DNA from: Rubrobacter tropicus
Lineage (GTDB): Bacteria; Actinomycetota; Rubrobacteria; Rubrobacterales; Rubrobacteraceae
Length of the DNA: 64,000 nucleotides
Assembly (NCBI RefSeq): GCF_011492945.1
Contig: NZ_CP045119.1
Location: forward strand, 1,364,001 to 1,428,000
Direction of reading: 5' to 3'
This document shows, one piece after another, positions 17,227-24,761 of the stretch. Position 1 is the first letter of the stretch. Every line of letters begins with the position of its first letter. The notes under the pieces were generated by a model. It was given only the letters and a program-made list of their open reading frames with translations. It was not told the DNA's origin and ran no database searches. Made by a program: the position numbers and the translations under genes.

Positions 17227-19149
17227 ATGGCTGAAGAGACCGAGATCCGCACTTACGAGCCGCCGGAGGAGTTCGCCCGGCAGGCCAACGTGGACGATGC
17301 TTCGGTGTACGACGAGGCGGAGAAAGATTACGAAGGATTCTGGGAGAAGCGGGCGAAGGAGCTCCACTGGTTCAAGGAGTGGGACCAGGTCCTCAACTGG
17401 GACCCGCCCGAGGCCGAGTGGTTCGTCGGGGGCAAGCTGAACGTCGCCTACAACTGCCTGGACTACCAGGTCGAGCAGGGCAGGGGGGACAAGACGGCCA
17501 TCCTCTGGGAGTCCGACGAGCCGGGCGAGGGGAAGGCCTACACTTACTCCGAGCTCACGGCGGAGGTAAAGAAGTTCGCCAACGTGCTCAAAGGGTTGGG
17601 CGTCGGGAAGGGCGACCCGGTCGCGATCTACATGCCCATGATCCCCGAGCTTCCCATCGCCATGCTCGCCTGCGCCCGCATCGGTGCCCCGCACTCGGTC
17701 GTCTTCGGCGCCTTCTCTGGCGACTCTTTGCGCGACCGCATAAACGACTGCGAGGCGAAGGTCCTCGTGACCGCCGACGGCGGCCCCCGCGGCGGCAAGA
17801 CGGCGTACCACAAGAAGAACGCCGACGAGGCCCTCAAGGACACTCCCTCCATCGATAGCGTGGTCGTCGCTAAACGCGTCGGCGAGGACGTGCCCATGAC
17901 GGAGGGCCGCGACCACTGGTGGGAAGACCTCGCGGCCGAGGCCGAAGACGAGTGCCCGGCCGAGGAGATGGACTCGGAGGACATCCTCTTTATCCTTTAC
18001 TCCTCCGGCTCGACCGGCAAGCCCAAGGGCATCGTGCACACCACGGGCGGCTACCTCACCCAGGTCAAGGCCACGACCAGGTGGGTCCTCGACGTCAAGG
18101 ACGACGACGTCTACTGGTGCCAGGCCGACATAGGGTGGGTCACCGGCCACTCCTACCTCGTCTACGGGCCCCTCAGCAACGGGGCGACTACCGTGCAGTT
18201 CGAGGGCACGCCTAGCTACCCCGGTCCCGACCGCCACTGGGACCTCATCGAGCGGCACGGGGTGACGATCTACTACTCGGCCCCGACCGTGATCCGGGCG
18301 TTCATGAAGCAGGGTACCGAACCGCTGGAAGGGCACGACCTCTCCAGCCTTCGCCTGCTCGGTACGGTGGGCGAGCCGATCAACCCGCGGGCCTGGGAGT
18401 GGTTCCACAACAACGTCGGCAAGGGCAACTGCCCCGTCGTGGACACCTGGTGGCAGACGGAGACGGGCGCCATCATGATAGCGCCCCTCCCCGGCCTCAC
18501 GAAGACCAAGCCGGGCAGCGCTACCCGTCCCTTCCCCGGCATCTCGGTCGACATCTACGACGAAGAGGACAACCCCATAGAGGGCGCCGGCAAGGGCAAC
18601 CTCGTGATCACCAGGCCCTGGCCCAGCATGCTCCGCACGATCTACAAGGACCCCGAGCGTTACCGCAAGACGTACTGGGAGCGGCTCGGCGACAAGTACT
18701 TCGTCGAGGACGGCGCCGAGCGTGACGAGGACGGCTACTACACCATCACCGGCAGGATCGACGACGTGATGAACGTCTCGGGCCACCGAATCGGCACGAT
18801 GGAGGTAGAGAGCGCGCTCGTCGGCCACGAGTCCGTCGCCGAGGCCGCAGTTATCGGGCGCAACGACGAGGACAAGGGCCAGGCCATCGTCGCCTACGTC
18901 ATCCTCGAAGGCGACCGTGAGGGCGACGAGGAGCTAATCAAGGAGCTCAACAACCAGGTTAGAAAGTCCATTGGCCCCCACGCGAGGCCGGAGGAGATCA
19001 TCTTCACCCCCGACCTCCCGAAGACGCGCAGCGGCAAGATCATGCGCCGCGTCCTCCGCGGCGTCGCCGAGGGCCAGGAAGACCTCGGCGATACCTCGAC
19101 CCTGGCCGACCCCTCGGTCGTCGACGACCTGAAGGCGGCCCGGCAGTAA
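17227..19149 (+). CDS. acs: Acetate-CoA ligase (acetyl-CoA synthetase)
   Basis: 640 residues, normal for the family. The enzyme activates acetate with ATP and CoA to acetyl-CoA in the cytoplasm. Visible motifs are the AMP-binding loop [45 protein letters not shown], and the C-terminal [10 protein letters not shown]. Lys604 in that last motif is the adenylation lysine, which acetylation switches off in characterised homologues. ATG 17227 follows GGAAAGGGAGAG. Its own promoter and a strong terminator make it a single-gene transcription unit. Confidence 0.96.
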   Translation: MAEETEIRTYEPPEEFARQANVDDASVYDEAEKDYEGFWEKRAKELHWFKEWDQVLNWDPPEAEWFVGGKLNVAYNCLDYQVEQGRGDKTAILWESDEPGEGKAYTYSELTAEVKKFANVLKGLGVGKGDPVAIYMPMIPELPIAMLACARIGAPHSVVFGAFSGDSLRDRINDCEAKVLVTADGGPRGGKTAYHKKNADEALKDTPSIDSVVVAKRVGEDVPMTEGRDHWWEDLAAEAEDECPAEEMDSEDILFILYSSGSTGKPKGIVHTTGGYLTQVKATTRWVLDVKDDDVYWCQADIGWVTGHSYLVYGPLSNGATTVQFEGTPSYPGPDRHWDLIERHGVTIYYSAPTVIRAFMKQGTEPLEGHDLSSLRLLGTVGEPINPRAWEWFHNNVGKGNCPVVDTWWQTETGAIMIAPLPGLTKTKPGSATRPFPGISVDIYDEEDNPIEGAGKGNLVITRPWPSMLRTIYKDPERYRKTYWERLGDKYFVEDGAERDEDGYYTITGRIDDVMNVSGHRIGTMEVESALVGHESVAEAAVIGRNDEDKGQAIVAYVILEGDREGDEELIKELNNQVRKSIGPHARPEEIIFTPDLPKTRSGKIMRRVLRGVAEGQEDLGDTSTLADPSVVDDLKAARQ

Positions 19150-19179
19150 AGCCACCGCCCAACCGGACGCGCGCCCCGA

Positions 19180-19213
19180 CGGGGCGGGGACCAGAGATCC
19201 CCGCCCCGTTTTT
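19180..19213 (+). terminator. Intrinsic terminator after acs
   Basis: An 11-bp perfect stem CGGGGCGGGGA / TCCCCGCCCCG with a 7-nt loop (19180-19208), followed by TTTTT (19209-19213). Confidence 0.9.
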
Positions 19214-19283
19214 GGCCCCCGCCGGGCCCGCGTCCTGGCACCTCATTAGAACTTTCTAAGGCTTCCGACGTACGGGTATGTAG

Positions 19284-19289
19284 TAGAAT
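19284..19289 (+). promoter_or_regulatory. -10 box before the zinc protease gene
   Basis: TAGAAT preceded by GTAG, the same extended -10 seen upstream of rpsF and mfd. It gives a leader of about 28 nt carrying the AGGAGG site. No convincing -35 box is visible. Confidence 0.5.
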
Positions 19290-19323
19290 ATCCGCAGTAA
19301 ATCTTCCCTAGGAGGAACAAGAG

Positions 19324-20016
19324 TTGGGCGGTATCGGTTTCGGTTACCTGTTCATTATGATCATCGGGGCCCTGATCTCGGGCGCCGCGGCGCTGTGGGT
19401 GAGGAGCTCGTACAAGAAGTACTCCAAGCAGAGGAGCAACAGCGGCCTCACGGGGGCCCAGACGGCGCGCATGATCCTGGACCGCAACGGCCTCTCGAAC
19501 GTCCGCGTCGAGCCCGTGGCGGGCACGCTCACGGACCACTACGACCCGCGCAGCAAGGTGGTGAGGCTCTCGGAGGGCAACTTCAGGGAGAGCACCATCG
19601 CGGGCGTCAGCGTTGCGGCCCATGAGGTCGGACATGCGATACAGGATGCCTCGGGTTACGTGCCGATGAAGCTGCGCTCCGGGCTCGTCCCGATAGTGAA
19701 CTTCGGCGGCCAGCTCTGGACGCCGCTCTTCTTCCTGGCCATCATCATGGGCGTCTCGACGGGCATAGGCCAGCTGTTCATCCAGCTCGCCGTCATTGCC
19801 TTCGCAGGCGTGTTGGCCTTCCACGTGGTCACGCTGCCGGTCGAGATAAACGCCTCGACCCGCGCCTACGGCCTCTTGACCCGCTACGGTATCCTCTCTG
19901 CTACGGAGGCAGGCGGCACCCGCCGGGTCCTTACGGCGGCGGCCTTCACCTACATAGCCGCGGCCCTCACCTCGCTTCTCACGCTGCTCTACCTGTTCGC
20001 CCTGAGCCGCGAGTAG
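19324..20016 (+). CDS. Zinc metallopeptidase, YugP-like, integral membrane
   Basis: 230 residues, full length for this family. An N-terminal helix (about 5-25) is followed by the zinc motif HEVGH at residues 100-104 and three further helices in the C-terminal half. Between them, PVEINASTRAYGLL is typical of the YugP (DUF neutral zinc metallopeptidase 2) group and likely supplies the third zinc ligand. Such proteases are membrane-bound and their substrates are mostly unknown; they have been linked to envelope maintenance. TTG 19324 is the start, with AGGAGG nine bases before it. A terminator follows directly. Confidence 0.88.
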   Translation: MGGIGFGYLFIMIIGALISGAAALWVRSSYKKYSKQRSNSGLTGAQTARMILDRNGLSNVRVEPVAGTLTDHYDPRSKVVRLSEGNFRESTIAGVSVAAHEVGHAIQDASGYVPMKLRSGLVPIVNFGGQLWTPLFFLAIIMGVSTGIGQLFIQLAVIAFAGVLAFHVVTLPVEINASTRAYGLLTRYGILSATEAGGTRRVLTAAAFTYIAAALTSLLTLLYLFALSRE

Positions 20017-20038
20017 GCGAAACCCGAGCCGATGGACG

Positions 20039-20065
20039 GGGCGGGGCTTTAGGGCCCCGCCCTTT
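20039..20065 (+). terminator. Intrinsic terminator after the zinc protease gene
   Basis: A 9-bp stem GGGCGGGGC / GCCCCGCCC with a six-base loop (20039-20062), followed by TTT. Confidence 0.8.
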
Positions 20066-20154
20066 CTCGTGCCACGGCTCCCGCCCTCGACCCGCAACTT
20101 GAGGTCTGCGGCCCGGGGTCTCGAACCGCCCGGGCGGCACGCGGAAACAGGTTG

Positions 20155-20160
20155 TAGAAT
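20155..20160 (+). promoter_or_regulatory. -10 box fixing the start of the hypothetical gene at 20170
   Basis: TAGAAT lies directly before ATG 20161 and nine bases before ATG 20170. The first ATG would precede the expected transcription start, so 20170 with almost no leader is preferred. Confidence 0.5.
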
Positions 20161-20169
20161 ATGCCCGCT

Positions 20170-20790
20170 ATGGAAGACGTTCGTCGGATAACGAAGAGGC
20201 GGCGCAGGCTCCGGACCGTGGGGGAGCCGCACCCGTGGGAGCCCCGCCACATGCGCCTGGCGGGCGTGCGCGTCGCCGAGTCGGTTGGGAAGCCGGCGGC
20301 CCGGCGCAACGTCACTTTGGGCGTCGTGAAGCACCTCTGGCGCTCCCCGGTCCCCTTCGTCGGGTTCTACCCGCCCGAGGGCGTCAAGGTCACCGAGCAC
20401 CGCAAGTACGTCCCCCGGTCGCCGCGGCGGGTGGACGACACCGAGTACCTGGCCGGCGTCGAGGCCCACAAGAGGTCCTTCGCCAAAGACCTCCAGGACG
20501 GCATGGTCCCGTCAGGACACCTTCCGGGCTACTTCGAGGTGCCGACCGACGAGGGGTGGCGGATCACCCTGGATCTCGTAGAGGGACGGCTGGAACTGGC
20601 AGACGCCTGGGGGCTCGGAACCGAGTCGAAGGTGGCCGGGGACCTCGCCCCCTTCGTCTGGGCTTACAGGCATTGCGGCTTCTGCATCGTCAGCGTCTAC
20701 GACAAGGACGTCGACGGCCTGCGCGACGACCTCCTCTTCGTCGCCAAACGCCAGGGCGTGGAACTCAGGTGGACCAGAAAGGCCGCTTAA
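20170..20790 (+). CDS. Conserved hypothetical protein
   Basis: 206 residues from ATG 20170. No signal peptide or membrane helix is present. The N-terminus is strongly basic (RRITKRRRRLRTVGE), and the middle contains PFVGFYPPEGVKVTEHRKYVPR and HLPGYFEVPTDEGWRITLDLVEG. The C-terminal HCGFCIVSVYDKDVDGLRDDL has two cysteines. I do not recognise the family. Base composition and codon use match the neighbours. The start follows an extended -10 box by nine bases, suggesting a very short or missing leader. A repeat element begins two bases after its stop codon. Confidence 0.6.
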   Translation: MEDVRRITKRRRRLRTVGEPHPWEPRHMRLAGVRVAESVGKPAARRNVTLGVVKHLWRSPVPFVGFYPPEGVKVTEHRKYVPRSPRRVDDTEYLAGVEAHKRSFAKDLQDGMVPSGHLPGYFEVPTDEGWRITLDLVEGRLELADAWGLGTESKVAGDLAPFVWAYRHCGFCIVSVYDKDVDGLRDDLLFVAKRQGVELRWTRKAA

Positions 20791-20791
20791 G

Positions 20792-20873
20792 AGCGGTCAG
20801 CTATCAGCGCGCTCCGGCTTCGCCTCCGCTCTCAGCCATCAGCAAAAGCCAAGCGAGCTGAAAGCTGACCGCT
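20792..20873 (+). repeat. Post-stop repeat, copy F, same 17-bp terminus as copy B
   Basis: AGCGGTCAGCTATCAGC (20792-20808) is identical to the left end of copy B; the right end GCTGAAAGCTGACCGCT (20857-20873) matches it inverted in 16 of 17 positions. Inside is one mini-hairpin module, GCGCTCCGGC TTC GCCTCCGC, then TCTCAGCC. The 80-bp core is missing. It begins one base after a TAA stop codon. Confidence 0.7.
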
Positions 20874-20994
20874 GAAAGCTGGCAGCGCGATTCGCGGAGC
20901 AAATCGCCACAAACAAGAGCGCTTACAGGAACGATTCTCAAAAAAGTACACCTAAAGATGCATCTGGTGGGCGCGAGGCGTTAGAATGTTTGGG

Positions 20995-21000
20995 TATAAT
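20995..21000 (+). promoter_or_regulatory. -10 box before the Crp/Fnr regulator
   Basis: TATAAT, preceded by GGG. It would give a leader of about 55 nt that includes AGAGAGGTAGAAGAG, a weak ribosome site. TTAGAA at 20981 is too close to serve as a -35 box. Confidence 0.55.
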
Positions 21001-21060
21001 GGTGCCACCCGGCACGAGGTGTTGGGGGCAAAGGGTCTGTTAGAGAGGTAGAAGAGCCAG

Positions 21061-21789
21061 ATGCTTTTGAGCCACAACACCGGGGGATTCGCCGCGACGA
21101 CCGCGCCCGAAGGGTTCAGCCTCGAAGATTTCGAGGAGGTTGGCCTCAGGACGGTGGAGCGAAGGTTTTCGCCCAAAGACACCATCTTCGCGCCGGGGGA
21201 CCCCGACGATCAGCTCTACTTTCTTCTTTCGGGCACGGTTCGTCTGTACAAGATCTACGGCGACTTCAAGGAGGCGACCACGGCGCTGCTCAAGAACGGC
21301 GGCATCTTCGGCAAGCTGAACCTCGTCGAGGGCCGCTGGCAGAACGTGTTCGCCGAGGCCGTCACGGAGGCGCGGGTCGCCGGCGTTCAGAAGAGCTCGC
21401 TTGAGATGGTCATAAAGAGGGACCCCGCGTTTGCCCTGAAGCTCTTCTCCTCTTTCTCGGAGCGGCTCCGCCAGTCGGACGAGGTCATAGAGAGCCTTCT
21501 GCACCGGGAGGTCTCGACCCGGCTCGCTACTCTGCTCAGCAACCTGGACGACCGCTTCGGCCGGGAAAACGGGAAGGGTTCGCTGATAGACGTGCGGCTC
21601 ACGCACCAGGATCTCGCCAACATGATCGCCTCCACAAGAGAGGCCGTCTCCAAGGTGATGAGCGAGCTCCAGCGCGAGGGCGTCATAGAGAACCGCAACC
21701 GCCGCATAGCCATCCTCGACCGCACGGCCCTCGCCGAGCACGCCTCGAGGCTCTCGGGCCTCACCGTCGACGGACAGACACAGATCTAG
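21061..21789 (+). CDS. Crp/Fnr-family transcriptional regulator
   Basis: 242 residues. The N-terminal cyclic-nucleotide-binding fold is visible from FSPKDTIFAPGDPDDQLYFLLSGTVRLYK through GGIFGKLNLVEG. The C-terminal winged helix holds LTHQDLANMIASTREAVSKVM, the Fnr-type recognition helix. The usual PRAS-like phosphate cassette of true cAMP binders is not obvious, and there is no N-terminal cysteine cluster for an iron-sulfur centre. The effector is therefore unknown. The gene is single, with its own -10 box, and is followed by the longest repeat element of the window. Confidence 0.88.
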   Translation: MLLSHNTGGFAATTAPEGFSLEDFEEVGLRTVERRFSPKDTIFAPGDPDDQLYFLLSGTVRLYKIYGDFKEATTALLKNGGIFGKLNLVEGRWQNVFAEAVTEARVAGVQKSSLEMVIKRDPAFALKLFSSFSERLRQSDEVIESLLHREVSTRLATLLSNLDDRFGRENGKGSLIDVRLTHQDLANMIASTREAVSKVMSELQREGVIENRNRRIAILDRTALAEHASRLSGLTVDGQTQI

Positions 21790-22140
21790 CGCCGGCAAAG
21801 CCGGCGCGCACGCTGCGCCCTTCGGGCTCCGCTTTCAGCCCGGCGCCGTTGGCGCCTTGTCAGCACGCTCCAGCCTTCGGCTTCCACTCTCAGCACGCCT
21901 CCCTGCGGGAGGCTTTCAGCCCAGTCGTCCGTAGGCGTCACGCTTTATGACACTCGAATCGCAGCGCCATACGTGGCCCGGTTGGGCTTCGCACGGCAAA
22001 AAGCTGAAAGCGGAGGCGCAGCCGGAGCGGGCTGAGAGCGAGGACTGCGAAGCAGGCCGATGCCTGCCGAAAGCGAAGCCCTTAGGGCGCAGCGTGCCGA
22101 AAGCTCGCGAAGCGAGCGTGCTGCGCCGGAAACCTTTCCG
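21790..22140 (+). repeat. Modular inverted-repeat element, copy C (mini-hairpin arms around an 80-bp core)
   Basis: This gene-free stretch of about 350 bp starts right after the regulator stop codon. The left arm is a chain of mini-hairpins (for example GGCGCC/GGCGCC, CCTCC/GGGAGG) joined by linkers of the type T-T/G/C-TCAGC. The core (21922-22001, 80 bp) has CAGTCGTC, CGTCACG at offset 14, CCCGGT at 55 and GGCAA at 73. The right arm carries inverted modules (GCTGAAAGC, GCTGAGAGCGAGGACTGCG, AGCAGGCC). Bases 21861-21898 match 41613-41650 of copy D, inverted, in about 35 of 38 positions. No coding capacity is seen. Confidence 0.75.
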
Positions 22141-22151
22141 GCGCGAGGGCG

Positions 22152-22157
22152 TATACT
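22152..22157 (+). promoter_or_regulatory. -10 box of the ECF sigma operon
   Basis: TATACT nine bases before ATG 22167; the leader would be only a few bases. No ribosome-binding site precedes the ATG, consistent with leaderless initiation. Confidence 0.5.
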
Positions 22158-22166
22158 CAGTCCGAT

Positions 22167-22778
22167 ATGGATTACGCATCTGCTGTGGCGGTGGGAGGGT
22201 GGCGGACGAGGCTCAAGGGCCTCTCGGTTCGGCGTGCCGGCCTCGAGGACAACGAGCTCGTTACGCGAACGATGGCCGGGGACGTGCGTTCTTACGAGGA
22301 GTTGGTAAAGCGCTACGAGCGGCTCGTCGGGAAGGTGCTCTATCCTTACGCCCGCCGCGAGATCTCCGTCGAGGATCTCGTGCAGGAGACGTTCTTGCGG
22401 GCCTACGACAGGCTGGAGACGTTCAACCCGGAGTACCGGTTCAAGACCTGGCTGCTCGCCATCGCCAACAACCTCGGGATCGACACCCTGCGCAGGCGCA
22501 AGGAGACCGTCGAGTTCAACCCGGAGACCCACGCCGCCGTCTCCGGTGGACCGGAGGGCGAGGCGGTGCGCAAGGACCAGTCTCGCAGCGTACAGGCGGC
22601 GGTGGCGACGTTGCCCGAGACCTACGGCGTGCCGATAGTGCTGCGCTACTCCGAGGGGATGAGCTACGCCGAGATCTCCGAGGTCCTCTCCATCTCCGTG
22701 CCGGCCGTAAAGAGCCGGCTCTTCCGCGCCCGCAACATGCTGGCCGGGAGGCTGGAGGAGGCGGGGGAGGGGGCATGA
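22167..22778 (+). CDS. ECF-family RNA polymerase sigma factor
   Basis: 203 residues, with regions 2 and 4 and no region 3, as in ECF sigma factors. Region 2 is RSYEELVKRYERLVGKVLY through DLVQETFLRAYDRLETF and FKTWLLAIANNLGIDTLRRR; region 4 is LRYSEGMSYAEISEVLSISVPAVKSRLFRAR. It overlaps the next gene as ATGA. That gene encodes a zinc-type anti-sigma factor, so this sigma is probably held inactive at the membrane and released by an envelope signal. The operon probably controls its own transcription as well, but no target promoter was identified. Confidence 0.93.
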   Translation: MDYASAVAVGGWRTRLKGLSVRRAGLEDNELVTRTMAGDVRSYEELVKRYERLVGKVLYPYARREISVEDLVQETFLRAYDRLETFNPEYRFKTWLLAIANNLGIDTLRRRKETVEFNPETHAAVSGGPEGEAVRKDQSRSVQAAVATLPETYGVPIVLRYSEGMSYAEISEVLSISVPAVKSRLFRARNMLAGRLEEAGEGA

Positions 22779-23281
22779 ACCGCCCCGGCGGGCCCCGCTG
22801 CGACCCGAAGAGGGTCTTCGAGCTCGCCGACGGGGAACTCCCTCCCGAGGAAGGGCGCGAGGTACTGGACCACCTGGACCGTTGTCCTTCCTGCAAGAAG
22901 CTCTACATGGAAGAGCTGGAACTGAGCGCTTGCATGGGCGGGCTCGAAGTCGGGGAGACGCCTTCGGTCTGCCGGGAAGTGGCGATGGCGCTTCCGACCC
23001 GGCTGATGGGGGCCAGGGTCCTGTGGGCCGGGCTCGCGGTAGTCCTGCTGGTCGCCGTCTCGGTGGCCCTGAGCCTCGACGGAACGAACCCTGCCGCCTT
23101 CGTGCTCGACTCGGTCGGGGCCTTCTGGGGCTTCGTCTCCGGGCTCGCGGAGGTGGCCGAGGCCTTTCTCGTGGCAGCGGGACCGGCGCTTCTGGTGGCC
23201 CTTGGCGTCGGGGCCGTGTTGGATCTCCTCATAGCGGGGGTGGTGTTCTCCGTCTCGCGCCGGCGCGCGCGCGAAGCATGA
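22775..23281 (+). CDS. Zinc-type membrane anti-sigma factor
   Basis: 168 residues. The ZAS motif is visible near the N-terminus as HLDRCPSC (H-x3-C-x2-C), preceded by the short helix DGELPPEEGREVLD typical of anti-sigma zf-HC2 domains. Two hydrophobic regions follow: one helix near residues 82-105 and a longer region near 112-160. The N-terminal domain would bind the sigma factor in the cytoplasm. Both gene junctions are 4-nt overlaps (ATGA), so the three products are likely made in fixed proportion. Confidence 0.88.
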   Translation: MNRPGGPRCDPKRVFELADGELPPEEGREVLDHLDRCPSCKKLYMEELELSACMGGLEVGETPSVCREVAMALPTRLMGARVLWAGLAVVLLVAVSVALSLDGTNPAAFVLDSVGAFWGFVSGLAEVAEAFLVAAGPALLVALGVGAVLDLLIAGVVFSVSRRRAREA

Positions 23282-24324
23282 GCGCCTCGGTAACCCTCAG
23301 CAGGTTCGACGCTCGGCCCCTGATCGCGGCCTCCGTCGCCCTCATCGGGTTCGTGATCTTCTTGCCGCCGCTCCCCGCGTACGCCGGGGAGAAGAGCGTC
23401 TTCGCGGACGTGGTGGTCGAGCGTGGCGGTCACACGGGCGAGGTCTCGACCGTCTTTGGAGACGCGAGCGTGCACGGGCCGGTGGCCGGGAACGTGCATT
23501 CGGCGTTCGGGGACGTCCGGGTGGGCGCCCCCGTCGACGGCAGCGTCAACTCCGGCTTCGGCGACATAAAGGTGCGCGAGCCCGTGACGGGGGAGGTGGA
23601 CGCGGGGTTCGGCGACGTGTACGTGAACTCCCGCGTCGGCAGCATCGACGTGGACCACGGGGACATCCGCCTCGGGCCCGACGCCGTTGTGATGGGCCAC
23701 GTCCGTCCGGGCAGCGGTGAATTCCGCCCTGACCCGGGGGCCGTGATCCACGGCCCGATGGGCGCCGGCATGATGCCGGAATTCGAGTCGTCCGGAGACG
23801 ATGGGCTACTCGGTTATCTCGGCTGGTTGCTCGCCGCCGCCGGCTTCGCCGCGTGCGTCGTGCTCGCCGCCGTGGTAGCCCCGCGCGCCCTTTCCGCCTC
23901 CGCCCGGCGGGCCGAGGAGGCCCCCGGTTGGTCTCTGCTCGTGGGCCTGGTCTCCGTGCCCGCCGTCCTCGTCCTCTCCGTCGCGCTGGCCGTCTCCGTG
24001 GTGGGCGTGCCCCTCCTGCTTCTACTGGCGCCCGCCTACCTGGCCCTCGTCTTCTACGGCGCCCTGGTCGCGGCGTTCTACGTGGGCCGAAAAGTGGTGC
24101 TCGCCACCGGCCGCTACCGGTCGGGCAACGCTTCGGCCGCGGCGGTGGGCGCGATCCTCGTGGCCGCCACCACCCTGATCCCGATCCTCGGCGAGATCCT
24201 GCTCTTCGGCCTCGCCCTCCTCGGTACCGGCGCCGCGATCCTGGCCCTCGCTTCCCGACGCCGGGCACGCCGCCCCACCTACCCCTCCTACGAGGCCTTC
24301 GTCGGCGACCGCCGCGACGCGTAG
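23278..24324 (+). CDS. Bactofilin-like/polymer-forming domain fused to membrane helices
   Basis: 348 residues. After a signal-like helix (RPLIAASVALIGFVIFLPPL, then AYAGEKS) comes a beta-repeat domain of five to six units such as GNVHSAFGDVRVGAPVDGS and GEVDAGFGDVYV. The repeated pattern x-G-x-V-x-x-x-x-G-D-V-x-V resembles bactofilin (DUF583) or other beta-solenoid polymers. Four predicted helices follow (about 185-330). As the third gene of the sigma/anti-sigma operon it may sense, scaffold or repair the envelope. The extracytoplasmic position of a bactofilin-like fold is unusual, since classical bactofilins are cytoplasmic. Confidence 0.75.
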   Translation: MSASVTLSRFDARPLIAASVALIGFVIFLPPLPAYAGEKSVFADVVVERGGHTGEVSTVFGDASVHGPVAGNVHSAFGDVRVGAPVDGSVNSGFGDIKVREPVTGEVDAGFGDVYVNSRVGSIDVDHGDIRLGPDAVVMGHVRPGSGEFRPDPGAVIHGPMGAGMMPEFESSGDDGLLGYLGWLLAAAGFAACVVLAAVVAPRALSASARRAEEAPGWSLLVGLVSVPAVLVLSVALAVSVVGVPLLLLLAPAYLALVFYGALVAAFYVGRKVVLATGRYRSGNASAAAVGAILVAATTLIPILGEILLFGLALLGTGAAILALASRRRARRPTYPSYEAFVGDRRDA

Positions 24325-24761
24325 AGGGTTCGCGCAGCTTCGACGGGCGAGCCGTCTGCCCGCTACCGAAACCCCGGCCCTCACGCCTCCATATTGTCTA
24401 CCGGTGCTTCGGTAAAGGCGCGTCCGCCCTCCACGTTTGGCCGCGAGTCGACGGAGACAAACGAAAAGCAAGAAGAGTTCGCGGTTGCCGTGGCAACAGG
24501 GTCGCCCAGGCTAAAGCGGATGGCCCGATGGTTCGAGGATAGTCTCCGATAGGGCCGATGCCGCGAGCCGACTCGGGCGTTCGCCAGCCCGTACCGGGGC
24601 CCTGCTCTCTTGTGCGGGTGGCACAAGAGAGCAGGAGTTGCGACGGGCGAACTCCTGTACTGAGGCGGGGTCGCGCCGGGTTTCGCGGTGATGTAACTTG
24701 GCTCATGTATCTCCAGGACTCGACACAGAAGAAAATGCTGGGAATGCAAGGGAGGGAAGAC
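24325..24761 (+). other. Long gene-free leader before the first peptide-binding protein
   Basis: 437 bp with no convincing gene. Small stems occur at GTTGCC/GGCAAC (near 24484-24497) and ACCG/CGGT. The major structure is the pair of overlapping hairpins at 24601-24657, described separately. A possible -10 box TATTGT lies near 24392. The length and structure suggest a regulated 5' leader. Confidence 0.5.
24601..24657 (+). promoter_or_regulatory. Two overlapping, mutually exclusive hairpins upstream of the peptide-binding protein
   Basis: Hairpin 1 is a 15-bp perfect stem: CCTGCTCTCTTGTGC (24601-24615), loop GGGTG, GCACAAGAGAGCAGG (24621-24635). Hairpin 2 pairs CAGGAGTT (24632-24639) with AACTCCTG (24650-24657). 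They share 24632-24635, so only one can be complete. There is no U-run after either. This could be an attenuator, a translational switch, an mRNA-stabilising stem, or an operator for a dimeric protein. Confidence 0.55.

Noticed and set aside
17176-18828. 550-codon open frame opposite acetyl-CoA synthetase
   Set aside because: It mirrors the acs frame and has low-complexity composition; acs itself has all family motifs.
21790-22140. Array of repeated units resembling a CRISPR
   Set aside because: Linkers are only 7-8 bases and the intervening parts are palindromic, not unique spacers of equal length. No cas genes are present.
24613-24624. GGGTGGCAC, reminiscent of the T-box antiterminator motif
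   Set aside because: The following bases do not continue as the T-box consensus, there is no specifier stem, terminator or aminoacyl/tRNA-linked downstream gene. The sequence forms the loop of a simple hairpin.
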